Source: Ruminococcus sp. UBA3280
GTDB taxonomy: Bacteria; Bacillota; Clostridia; Oscillospirales; Ruminococcaceae
NCBI GenBank assembly: GCA_002362175.1
Contig: DETU01000035.1
Coordinates: 43,768-56,307 of the forward strand
Direction: 5' to 3'
DNA length: 12,540 nucleotides
Both the position numbers and the translations under genes were made by a program. Shown in pieces: positions 5,888-12,540 of the stretch; the first letter of the stretch is position 1; each line of letters begins with the position of its first letter. A model generated the notes under the pieces. That model was not told where the DNA came from. It saw only the letters and a list, made by a program, of their open reading frames with translations, and made no database searches.

Positions 5888-6721
5888 TTACTGATTAATA
5901 ACTATTTCACATGATGATTTGTCGTCGCTGATTATTTCACTGACAGACACCGCTGAAATATATCCTGAAAGAACATTCTTTATACTTATAACAGGTGTTG
6001 TTATAACTGCATGAACGTCTGATTTTTCAAAACACAAATCAGTGTCAATCATTTCACAGTCAACAAGTTGCAGCGACTTACAGTAGCATAACGGTTGTGT
6101 ACCGATAATCCTACAGTTTTCAAAGGTCAGATTTTCACTGTACCAGCCTAGATACTCCCCTTTTATCGTACTGTTACGGACAACCACATTTTTAGCGTGC
6201 CAGAAAGCGTCTTTTGTATTAAAATTACAGTTTTCAAATACGGCATTCTGAATGTACTGAAAAGAATATTTTCCGTTAAGAGTTACGTTGTTAAATTCAA
6301 TACATGACGAACGCATCATGAAATATTCACTTTTTACATCGCAGTCCTTCATTTTTATATTGTTCACAAACCAGCCAAATTCCGTGGAATTTATATCACA
6401 TCTTTCCATATCAATGTAATTACATTCCCTCAATGCTTTGATACCGTGAAGTTCTGAATCACGTACTTCAACATGGTTTGAATACCACAAAGCAGCCCTG
6501 CACAATTCAGTCATTTCTGAATTAAATATTTTAACACCGTTATCGTGCCAGAACGGATAACGCAGATTAAAGAAACATTCCTCAGCCTGTATGTCCGAAC
6601 TCTCTTTCAAAGCACTTTCACCGTCCGCCTCACCGTCAAAAATACATTTTTTTATTATGAGACTTTCACTGCCATATAAAGCTCTTTCTTCGTCAAAAGT
6701 CTTATTTTCGATTATTTTCAT
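5888..6721 (-). CDS. DUF3737-family right-handed beta-helix protein
   Basis: A 277-residue cytoplasmic protein (no signal peptide or membrane helix) that I recognise as DUF3737-like. After an opening IIENKTFDEERALYGSESL, the chain is a run of roughly 20-residue rungs ending in short beta strands: examples are FWHDNGVKIFNSEM, LWYSNHVEVRDSEL, FGWFVNNIKMKDCDV, FWHAKNVVVRNSTI and LGWYSENLTFENCRI. The regular Trp-Tyr/Phe, Asn and Cys spacing indicates a parallel beta-helix stack. Function of the family is unknown. The start is ATG 6721, with GGAGGG 7 bases upstream; an in-frame ATG 15 bases earlier overlaps that site. It is preceded by a MerR-type promoter (6769-6799), implying stress- or effector-induced expression. 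No MerR gene is in the window. Confidence 0.8.
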   Translation of the reverse strand: MKIIENKTFDEERALYGSESLIIKKCIFDGEADGESALKESSDIQAEECFFNLRYPFWHDNGVKIFNSEMTELCRAALWYSNHVEVRDSELHGIKALRECNYIDMERCDINSTEFGWFVNNIKMKDCDVKSEYFMMRSSCIEFNNVTLNGKYSFQYIQNAVFENCNFNTKDAFWHAKNVVVRNSTIKGEYLGWYSENLTFENCRIIGTQPLCYCKSLQLVDCEMIDTDLCFEKSDVHAVITTPVISIKNVLSGYISAVSVSEIISDDKSSCEIVINQ

Positions 6722-6768
6722 AAAAATTCCCTCCATAACATCAGAATAAATTCAAATACTACTTTTTT

Positions 6769-6799
6769 ATTATAATATTTGGAGTACACTCCAAGTCAA
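6769..6799 (-). promoter_or_regulatory. MerR-type promoter and operator for the DUF3737 gene
   Basis: Minus strand: TTGACT (6799-6794), a 19-base spacer, TATAAT (6774-6769). Inside the spacer is TTGGAGTGTACTCCAA (6794-6779), two perfect 7-base arms around a 2-base centre. A 19- to 20-base spacer with a dyad lying between -35 and -10 is the established arrangement for MerR-family activators, which untwist the DNA to align the boxes. The regulator and inducer are unknown. Confidence 0.75.
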
Positions 6800-6867
6800 C
6801 GGTATTTCCGTAACTTCTGTAAAATGCACAAAAATCGCCTTTCATAAATGTGAATTATAACCAAGAA

Positions 6868-7221
6868 TTAATATATATCCTTAATTTCCAATTCTATACC
6901 GACTACACCGTATTTTTCCTGCTCATCTTTTGAATAGAATTTTTCCATATCAGACGAATCTGCATTCTGAACCGTTTCCCTTGTATAGCCACATTGCATA
7001 AGAGGTAAACTATTATATAATTCTGCAAAGCTGTTAAAATAATGAAGTGCGGTAACTTTTGTCACAATCTTATCGGACGGATTACCAATGCATGAAAATT
7101 CAATAAAATCGCCCTTTTTTACCTGCTGACGCTTTTCGTCATTAAAACGGAGTTCAATTGTCTTAGTACCGTTTTTTATCTTCTCAAACGGTGAAGCATT
7201 AAGTTTCATATTATGTAACAT
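6868..7221 (-). CDS. Small ASCH-domain protein
   Basis: A 117-residue soluble protein that fits the ASCH fold, a PUA-like beta-barrel thought to bind RNA or nucleic-acid bases. The signature G-x-K-x-x-E-x-R appears as NGTKTIELRFNDEKR near residues 17-31, followed by the VKKGDFIEF strand. A later ALHYFNSFAELYNSLP segment and a YGVVGIELE strand near the end match the family layout. I start it at ATG 7221, 6 bases after AAAGGTG; an in-frame GTG at 7230 overlaps that site. It has a perfect consensus promoter (7258-7286), so it is likely transcribed strongly and alone or with readthrough into DUF3737, since no terminator is evident between them. The exact role, RNA binding or modified-base handling, is unproved. 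Confidence 0.8.
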   Translation of the reverse strand: MLHNMKLNASPFEKIKNGTKTIELRFNDEKRQQVKKGDFIEFSCIGNPSDKIVTKVTALHYFNSFAELYNSLPLMQCGYTRETVQNADSSDMEKFYSKDEQEKYGVVGIELEIKDIY

Positions 7222-7257
7222 ATCAATCACCTTTCCTTAATAAATACAGTAATTAAA

Positions 7258-7286
7258 ATTATACTGTTTTTTCCGATATATGTCAA
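7258..7286 (-). promoter_or_regulatory. Perfect consensus sigma-A promoter of the ASCH gene
   Basis: Minus strand: TTGACA (7286-7281), 17-base spacer, TATAAT (7263-7258). Both boxes match consensus exactly. The -35 begins 4 bases after the T-run of the lyase terminator. Confidence 0.85.
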
Positions 7287-7290
7287 TACC

Positions 7291-7325
7291 AAAAAGACTG
7301 TTACAGTTTCGCAACTGCAACAGTC
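7291..7325 (-). terminator. Rho-independent terminator of the rhamnogalacturonan lyase gene
   Basis: Minus strand: GACTGTTGCAGTT (7325-7313) pairs with AACTGTAACAGTC (7308-7296) in a 13-bp stem with one G-U pair and a GCGA tetraloop of GNRA type, followed by TTTTT (7295-7291). It begins 15 bases after the stop codon. The opposite strand also has a T-rich tract, so it may work in both directions. Confidence 0.88.
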
Positions 7326-7340
7326 CTTTATTTTATAATT

Positions 7341-9866
7341 TTATTTCACTGCTGTAAAATAAGTACCGTCAAGAATATATTTCTGCAATTCAACAGCGTC
7401 CGAAATATCAACCTTGCCGTCTGCATTGACATCCGCACGTTTTTTCTCTGAATAGCTGAGAACAGGCGAAACAAGTTCTTTTCTCATCATTACCATATCA
7501 AAGCTGTCTGTACGTCCGTCGTCGTTAACGTCGCCGTAAATAAAGCTTTCATCGGGATTATAGTCAACGGTTTCAAGTATCCATGACTGACAAGCATGAC
7601 TGTTACGCTCCCACTGCTGAACGTTTGCACCTATTCCCGTTTCGGCATTTATTATTTCTACACACGATTTCTCACCGCTTGCCTTTGTAGCAATTATAAC
7701 ACTTCCGTCACTGTTTTCAATAAGTTTGAAAAGCTGTGCCTGTGGCTTTGTAGCACTTCTGTATATTTCTATATTAGTGCCGTTGTCGGTCTTTCCGGCT
7801 GTTACGTCAAGATATTTAGTGCCGTCCTGCTGGTTCAATATTTTAAAATAGCCGTCACCGTTGTCCACAAATTTCCATATTGCAGGAGCTTCAACGCCCG
7901 TACTGCTTTGTGAAACATTTGAACCGTTGTCATTTCCCTCTGCCGTCAGATAAAGTCCGCTGTTTTTATTCTTAATCATATAATACTGATTTGTGTCTAT
8001 CACAGGACTTTTTTCAATACCGATTCCCTCTCCTACTTTAACATCAGGACGTTCGGGAAGTTCCTTGTCACTGCCAAGATAAAAACTCGGGTGCGGAGGC
8101 TGATTATAACTTGTCTGCTGTCCTGCAACTTGTTCACGATATTGTACGTCGTGCATAAGTGTTGTAATTCTGTAATCAGTAGTATGGGGAGTACAGTAAA
8201 CCCTCAACGATTTATTGTCACTTGTCCTCAAAACAAGTTCTTCACGCCAGTCACCGAGAATATCGGCGGAAAGACAAGGAGTTGCCTTTGTGCTGTTACA
8301 GCTTTCACAACCCTCCGCAGTAAAAATAGTCTGTGCTTTTTTCTTGTCGTTTATTTTCTGAATAACAGTTCCGTCAAGGAGTTCTCTTTCAAGGTCACCG
8401 TCCCAGTAAGTAAGGAAATTGACAGACGGTCTTGAAACTCCTGTAGCATTGCCTTTACCGTCATAAACGTCTCCGGAAGCCGTTGACCAGAACTCCGCAC
8501 CTGCATTTCCTGCATATATGTTACCGGCTGCACATCGTCCCGTATCTTTTGAATGGTCATAATGGAAAATGGTAGAGCCGTCCTTTGCGTCAAGAAGCGA
8601 AACACCATAAGGTTTATCCTCATGGCACACCCATGCTTCAATACCTTTACGGTCGGGCAGTAAGTCGCTTACATGCATAGCGTCACCGTGTCCGAGATTT
8701 GTTGACCAAAGGACAGAACCATTATCGTCAAAACATACAGCACCTAAAATAAGTTCGTCTTTACCGTCATTGTCAACATCAGCAGGCATACAGTTATGAT
8801 TACCGTTACCATAACCCGTCTTATCACCTGATGCCGAGTTGCCTGAATCATATCCCCAGCGTTTCACAAGCTTCTTATCAACAACGTCATATGCAACAAC
8901 GGTCATTCTTGTATAATAGCCACGTACTGAAACAGCACTCGGTTTTACTCCGTCAAGACAGCATACAGCACCAAGAAAACGGTCAACACGGTTTCCGTAC
9001 TTATCGCCCCACTTTGAGACAGTTCCACGTGGATACTCATAATTTACGGTATCAAGAGCTTCACCTGTTGCACCGTCGAAAAGCGTATAGTATTCAGGAC
9101 CGTCAAGAATATATCCTGAACTGTTTCTGTAATCCTTTGAGGCATCACCTATTACTTTCCCTTTTCCGTCAACTGTACCGTCAGCGGTTTTACAGGTCAT
9201 TTCCGCTTTGCCGTCAAGGTCGAAATCCGCAACAAGAAACTGTGTATAGTGTGCTCCTGCACGGATATTCTTACCCAAATCTATCCGCCATAATTTCTTT
9301 CCATCAAGCGTGTAGCAGTCAATGTAGACATTTCCCGTAACTCCCGACTTTGAATTATCCTGAGAGTTTGAGGGGTCCCACTTGACAAAAATTTCATATT
9401 GTCCGTCACCGTCAACGTCGCCTACAGAGCAATCATTAGGACTATAAGTATAACCGCTACTTCCTTTCGGAACATCAAGCGGAATATCAAAATAAGATTC
9501 ATTACTTATCATATTGCAGTAATCAACAGATACAGCTCTACCACCCGAAAAAGTTTCAACTCTGTATTTTGAAGAACTGTTACCCGACGGGTCAAGATAT
9601 GAAGTAGCATTACCGACATCACTTGTATAAATCAATTCATTGTCACGATACAGTTTAAATACCGAATCATCTGCATCATTTGCAAGAAAACGCCAGCTAA
9701 TCATCATACCGTTTCCCGTATTTACTGCATTTATTCCCCTGTCAAGATACTCCACAGAACCGTTTACACGGTAATCTGCATAAACAGGTACAGTGACAAG
9801 ATTTGCCACAGCTGTTCCTGCTATCATAACCGAAGCAAGTAAAGTTTTAAAGCGTCTGAATTTCAT
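7341..9866 (-). CDS. Rhamnogalacturonan lyase, family PL11, with ricin-type lectin and dockerin modules
   Basis: An 841-residue secreted enzyme. PL11 lyases cleave the rhamnose-galacturonate backbone of pectin (rhamnogalacturonan I) by beta-elimination. The start at 9866 follows GAGGTG by 6 bases. Residues 1-30 are a signal peptide (MKFRRFK, hydrophobic core, cut at VYA/D31). Residues about 31-619 match PL11: a beta-sandwich opening with VEYLDRGINAV, then propeller blades carrying calcium-type loops such as DVDGDGQYE (150-158), DFDLDG (214-219) and DVDNDGKDE, and the GNGNHN and LGHGDAMH segments. Residues about 620-770 form a ricin-type beta-trefoil (YYMIKNKNSGLYL, then QSW near its end) for carbohydrate binding. 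Residues 771-841 are a dockerin with loops DVNDDGRTDSFD and DVNADGKVDISD. It is probably docked on a scaffoldin. Promoter and terminator flank it closely, so it is transcribed alone. Confidence 0.93.
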   Translation of the reverse strand: MKFRRFKTLLASVMIAGTAVANLVTVPVYADYRVNGSVEYLDRGINAVNTGNGMMISWRFLANDADDSVFKLYRDNELIYTSDVGNATSYLDPSGNSSSKYRVETFSGGRAVSVDYCNMISNESYFDIPLDVPKGSSGYTYSPNDCSVGDVDGDGQYEIFVKWDPSNSQDNSKSGVTGNVYIDCYTLDGKKLWRIDLGKNIRAGAHYTQFLVADFDLDGKAEMTCKTADGTVDGKGKVIGDASKDYRNSSGYILDGPEYYTLFDGATGEALDTVNYEYPRGTVSKWGDKYGNRVDRFLGAVCCLDGVKPSAVSVRGYYTRMTVVAYDVVDKKLVKRWGYDSGNSASGDKTGYGNGNHNCMPADVDNDGKDELILGAVCFDDNGSVLWSTNLGHGDAMHVSDLLPDRKGIEAWVCHEDKPYGVSLLDAKDGSTIFHYDHSKDTGRCAAGNIYAGNAGAEFWSTASGDVYDGKGNATGVSRPSVNFLTYWDGDLERELLDGTVIQKINDKKKAQTIFTAEGCESCNSTKATPCLSADILGDWREELVLRTSDNKSLRVYCTPHTTDYRITTLMHDVQYREQVAGQQTSYNQPPHPSFYLGSDKELPERPDVKVGEGIGIEKSPVIDTNQYYMIKNKNSGLYLTAEGNDNGSNVSQSSTGVEAPAIWKFVDNGDGYFKILNQQDGTKYLDVTAGKTDNGTNIEIYRSATKPQAQLFKLIENSDGSVIIATKASGEKSCVEIINAETGIGANVQQWERNSHACQSWILETVDYNPDESFIYGDVNDDGRTDSFDMVMMRKELVSPVLSYSEKKRADVNADGKVDISDAVELQKYILDGTYFTAVK

Positions 9867-9929
9867 AGCAATCACCTCATTTAAAATATTAACAATCACG
9901 TTACTTTTAATAGTCTCTGAATTGGTTTT

Positions 9930-9958
9930 ATTATATCACTTTATTCGTAATTTGTCAA
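9930..9958 (-). promoter_or_regulatory. Perfect consensus sigma-A promoter of the lyase gene
   Basis: Minus strand: TTGACA (9958-9953), 17-base spacer, TATAAT (9935-9930). The predicted leader is about 57 bases. No clear operator or catabolite-repression element is visible around it, which is unexpected for an inducible pectinase gene. Confidence 0.85.
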
Positions 9959-9986
9959 TATATAAATAAACATTATAAGGATTTTT

Positions 9987-10805
9987 TCAGTGATTTTTTC
10001 TCAGTTCCCAGAAAGCAACCGCACTTGCGGCAGCTACATTCAGAGAGTCAACGCCCTCCGCCATAGGTATTTTTACTGTATAGTCACAACTTTCAATTGT
10101 TGACTGTTTAAGCCCCTCACCCTCCGTACCGAGTATAACAGCCATTTTTTCAACTGATTTGAGTAAAGGTGAATCAATATCAAGCGTATTGTCATGAAGT
10201 GCCATTGCAACAGTTGAAAATCCGTATTCTTTAAGAAGTTCAATATAATCAACATTATCATCAAAATAAGTCCACGACATTCTGAAAACCGTTCCCATGC
10301 TTACACGTACCGAACGTCTGTAAAGGGGGTCACTGCAAGCAGGGGTAAGAAGTACCGCATCAATATTCATTGCAGCTGCAGAACGCATAACAGCACCCAC
10401 ATTTGTCTGATTCATAACGTCCTCAAGAACCGCTATTCGTGAACAACGTTTCAAAATTTCTTCAGCAGACGGACTTTTCCTGCGTCTCATGGCACATAAA
10501 ATTCCCTGAGTAAGTTTAAATCCGGTAATACAAGTAAGCACATTGCTGTCGGCTGTATATACGGGAACGTTTCCACATCGTTCAATTATATCCTTTGCCT
10601 GACCGTCTATATATTTTCTCTCCGCAAGAACTGAAAGCGGTTCATAGCCGTCATCTAACGCAAGACGTATTACTTTCGGACTTTCCGCTATAAAAATACC
10701 GAGTTTGTCGGGTTCAAAATAACGTTTCAACTGAATTTCCGAAGTAATGGTATATGGTTTTAAATCTTCCGATTCAAGATTATCTATTTCAATTATCTGT
10801 GACAT
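9987..10805 (-). CDS. TrmH/SpoU-type RNA 2'-O-methyltransferase
   Basis: A 272-residue SPOUT-class methyltransferase that would place a 2'-O-methyl group on tRNA or rRNA using S-adenosylmethionine. The N-terminal region (about 1-110) is the substrate-binding part found in the longer members (IAESPKVIRLAL). The three SpoU motifs are clear: motif 1 NQTNVGAVMRSA (132-143) with Asn132 and Arg141, motif 2 ILGTEGEGL (224-232), and motif 3 IPMAEGVDSLNVAAASAVA (246-264), which forms the knotted cofactor site. The start at 10805 has AAAGGAG 6 bases upstream. It follows the 123-aa gene by 20 bases, so the two are probably one transcript. No hairpin terminator is visible after its stop. Target RNA and position cannot be told from sequence alone. 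Confidence 0.88.
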   Translation of the reverse strand: MSQIIEIDNLESEDLKPYTITSEIQLKRYFEPDKLGIFIAESPKVIRLALDDGYEPLSVLAERKYIDGQAKDIIERCGNVPVYTADSNVLTCITGFKLTQGILCAMRRRKSPSAEEILKRCSRIAVLEDVMNQTNVGAVMRSAAAMNIDAVLLTPACSDPLYRRSVRVSMGTVFRMSWTYFDDNVDYIELLKEYGFSTVAMALHDNTLDIDSPLLKSVEKMAVILGTEGEGLKQSTIESCDYTVKIPMAEGVDSLNVAAASAVAFWELRKNH

Positions 10806-10825
10806 AATTTTCTCCTTTGAAATAT

Positions 10826-11197
10826 TTATAAAGGTTTTATATTCTGTACCATTCCGCCCGCACCGTATTCAGCAATAATAAAATCACCGTTTTCGCTTAC
10901 TACTTTCATACTGTACGAATCTGTATTACTTTTAATTTCAAATTTTTTTATTATAAATTTATCGCTTACTATTTTCGTGTGCATTTCCCTGACACCAAAA
11001 AAATCAATCCCTACGCATATTCTTTCCCACTCCGTCCATCTCGGAGACGGTTTTTTAACGTCATGGTCAGTGATTATGTCCATTGACAGTCTGCCCGCAA
11101 AAGTTTCACTTCTTATACAGTCAATCTCTGAACCGATAAAATCAAAATCATCTCCGAATGTATCATAAAGTACAAAAAAGTTATCTATACTTTCCAA
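10826..11197 (-). CDS. Hypothetical protein with TTG start
   Basis: A 123-residue soluble protein that I do not recognise. It has no signal peptide or membrane helix. It looks alpha/beta: an acidic N-terminal part (LYDTFGDDFDFIGSEID), a central SPRWTEWERICVGIDFFGV segment with conserved-looking Trp residues, and a C-terminal beta-rich half ending in a glycine-rich AEYGAGG turn. The pattern is loosely reminiscent of small immunity-type proteins, but I would not assign it. The start is TTG at 11197, with AAAGGT 8 bases upstream; the nearest upstream ATG (11214) is in another frame and hits a stop. It precedes the RNA methyltransferase by 20 bases and follows the metG terminator closely. Confidence 0.72.
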   Translation of the reverse strand: MESIDNFFVLYDTFGDDFDFIGSEIDCIRSETFAGRLSMDIITDHDVKKPSPRWTEWERICVGIDFFGVREMHTKIVSDKFIIKKFEIKSNTDSYSMKVVSENGDFIIAEYGAGGMVQNIKPL

Positions 11198-11217
11198 AAA
11201 ACCAGACCTTTCATATC

Positions 11218-11247
11218 AAAAATGAGGACAGCCAAAAAACTGTCCTC
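11218..11247 (-). terminator. Rho-independent terminator after metG
   Basis: Minus strand: GAGGACAG (11247-11240) pairs with CTGTCCTC (11231-11224) around an 8-base loop, then A and TTTTT (11222-11218). It begins 8 bases after the metG stop codon and ends only about 20 bases before the start codon of the next gene. Confidence 0.82.
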
Positions 11248-11275
11248 TTATATTTTTATCTTATTTTAGCACCAA
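11247..11275 (-). promoter_or_regulatory. Weak candidate promoter overlapping the end of metG
   Basis: Minus strand: TTGGTG (11275-11270), 17-base spacer, TATAAG (11252-11247). Spacing is ideal but each box is imperfect. Its start site would fall inside the hairpin at 11224-11247, partly disabling it, which would let the downstream TTG-start gene be expressed despite the terminator. Speculative. Confidence 0.25.
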
Positions 11276-12540
11276 CGGGAACACTGTCATCAACAAAAAT
11301 AACCTGACAGCCACCGTCCGCAAGGTCTGCCGCACAAATCATGCCGTTGCTTTCAACGCCACGCAGTTTGACGGGTTTAAGATTTGCAATAAGCTGTATC
11401 TTTTTACCAATCAAATCATCAGGCTTGTAATACTGTGCAATTCCCGATACAACCTGTCTGCCACCCATGCCGTCGTCAAGCTGTAAACAGAGAAGCTTGT
11501 CAGATTTCTTTACTTTCTCACATGAAAGAACCTTTGCTACACGTATTTCAACCTTTGCAAAATCGTGAATTGTAATTTCAGGAGCAAGCTCTATTTTTTC
11601 AGCAGACTTTTCCGAAGCGGAAAGATTAGCCTGTGCCTTTTCCATATTTTCTTTGATAATATTGTTGAGTGCCTCAATTTCCTTTTCAACGTCTATTCTC
11701 GGGAATAAAATTTCACCCTTATGAACAGTAACATTTACAGGAAGTACACCAAACTCTGAAAGCTTTTCATACTTCACATCATCGTCAGATGCACCAATCT
11801 GTTCCCACACTTTAGGCATGGTAGACGGCATGAATGGTGAAAGAAGTGCTGAAATAATTCTGACAGTGTCAAGCAGATTATAAAGAACAGAAGCAAGTCT
11901 TGCCTTGTTTTCCTCGTTCTTGCCGAGTTTCCATGGTTCAGTCTCGTCAATATACTTGTTTGCCCTGTCAACCGTTTTGAATATAACTTCCAGTGCGTTC
12001 TTGATTTTTGTTTCCGACATAGCGGAATCAACGTCAGAAACCGTTTTTAGAACGGCATTTTTAAATTCCGTATCAATTTCAGCTTCTTCACGTTCCTCGG
12101 GAAGAGTTCCGCCGAAATACTTCTCAGCCATTGCAACAGTACGTGAAACAAGATTGCCGAAACCGTTGGCAAGGTCGGAATTTATACGGTTAATCATGAT
12201 TTCATTTGAGAAAGAACTGTCCGAACCGAGAGCCATTTCCCTTAAAATATGATATCTTATAGCGTCACAGCCATAACGTTCGCCCAGCACAAACGGGTCA
12301 ACAACATTTCCGAGAGATTTAGACATCTTTTCACCATTGAAAGTAATCCAACCGTGTACAGCAAGGTGCTTAGGTAACGGAAGTTCAAGAGCCATAAGCA
12401 TAGCGGGCCATATAATTGCATGGAAACGCATAATGTCCTTTGCAACCATATGAATATCAGCAGGCCAGTATTTTTCAAACTCATCGGAAAGACTATTCTG
12501 ATAACCTAAAGCTGTAATATAGTTTGAAAGTGCGTCAATC
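11256..12540 (-). CDS. metG: Methionyl-tRNA synthetase, C-terminal part (runs off the right edge)
   Basis: Class I synthetase that charges tRNA-Met. About 427 C-terminal residues are visible; the open frame continues past 12540, so the catalytic HIGH region is outside the window. The visible part opens with IDALSNYITALGY and WPADIHMVAKDI, typical MetRS sequence, then the KMSKS loop (GEKMSKSLGNV) at visible residues about 69-79. The helical anticodon-binding domain follows and contains ETEPWKLGK. The last roughly 105 residues are a tRNA-binding OB-fold domain of the Trbp111 type (FAKVEIRVAKVLSCE, then LIANLKPVKLRGVESNGMI), which is found as a fusion in many bacterial MetRS. An internal ATG at 12449 is not the start. 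A hairpin terminator follows the stop codon. Confidence 0.95.
   Translation of the reverse strand, partial: IDALSNYITALGYQNSLSDEFEKYWPADIHMVAKDIMRFHAIIWPAMLMALELPLPKHLAVHGWITFNGEKMSKSLGNVVDPFVLGERYGCDAIRYHILREMALGSDSSFSNEIMINRINSDLANGFGNLVSRTVAMAEKYFGGTLPEEREEAEIDTEFKNAVLKTVSDVDSAMSETKIKNALEVIFKTVDRANKYIDETEPWKLGKNEENKARLASVLYNLLDTVRIISALLSPFMPSTMPKVWEQIGASDDDVKYEKLSEFGVLPVNVTVHKGEILFPRIDVEKEIEALNNIIKENMEKAQANLSASEKSAEKIELAPEITIHDFAKVEIRVAKVLSCEKVKKSDKLLCLQLDDGMGGRQVVSGIAQYYKPDDLIGKKIQLIANLKPVKLRGVESNGMICAADLADGGCQVIFVDDSVPVGAKIR

Noticed and set aside
6802..6867. Possible terminator between the ASCH and DUF3737 genes
   Set aside because: Only a 4-bp stem (ACGG/CCGT) is present near 6800-6812, with no U-tract; too weak to call.
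8831..9340. A 169-codon open frame on the plus strand opposite the lyase gene
   Set aside because: It is antisense to well-conserved PL11 catalytic sequence, is rich in Gln, His and Arg as a mirror-frame product would be, and has no recognisable domain.
1..12540. tRNA genes, CRISPR arrays, cohesin/scaffoldin genes and toxin-antitoxin pairs
   Set aside because: I looked for cloverleaf-like segments, regularly spaced repeats, cohesin-like sequences and paired small ORFs on both strands and found none that hold up.

Overview
The window looks like a chromosomal segment from a low-GC, spore-lineage Firmicute of the class Clostridia, most likely a Ruminococcus-type (Oscillospiraceae) gut or rumen plant-fibre degrader. 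Three things point there: a mother-cell sporulation gene cluster (ylbJ-yqfC-yqfD), two secreted proteins ending in type I dockerin modules (the plug that docks enzymes onto cellulosome scaffoldins), and a dockerin-bearing family PL11 rhamnogalacturonan lyase. The assignment rests on gene content only; no rRNA is present. No tRNA gene, CRISPR array or intact transposase is visible.

Layout. Positions 57-2596 (+) hold ylbJ, yqfC and yqfD, a tightly packed sporulation operon. It converges, with 3 bases between stop codons, on a minus-strand gene (2600-3694) for a secreted C39-like cysteine peptidase with a fibronectin III-like module and a dockerin. That gene has a near-consensus sigma-A promoter. 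Immediately upstream of it, about 615 bp at 3791-4405 has the anatomy of a small transposon without a transposase: 22-bp terminal inverted repeats (21/22 matching), an abutting 9-bp direct repeat, and one cargo gene of 123 codons with its own strong promoter. To its right (+) lies a sugar-type ABC substrate-binding lipoprotein (4542-5843) with no permease or ATPase genes beside it, and with a possible attenuator hairpin in its leader.

From 5849 onward every gene is on the minus strand: a DUF3737-type beta-helix protein (5888-6721) behind a MerR-type promoter with a 19-bp spacer and a palindrome inside it; a small ASCH-domain protein (6868-7221) with a perfect consensus promoter; the 841-residue rhamnogalacturonan lyase (7341-9866) with catalytic, ricin-type lectin and dockerin modules; a TrmH/SpoU-type RNA methyltransferase (9987-10805) preceded by an unrecognised 123-aa gene starting at TTG (10826-11197); and the 3' part of metG, methionyl-tRNA synthetase, which runs off the right edge.

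How the genes may work together. The lyase attacks pectin backbone and, with the dockerin peptidase, would be exported and docked on scaffoldins encoded elsewhere. The lipoprotein could capture an oligosaccharide at the cell surface, but its ligand is not readable from the sequence. The sporulation and translation genes are housekeeping. The least expected feature is the transposase-less insertion cassette at 3782-4414, which appears to have landed in what was a compact divergent promoter region between the peptidase and binding-protein genes.
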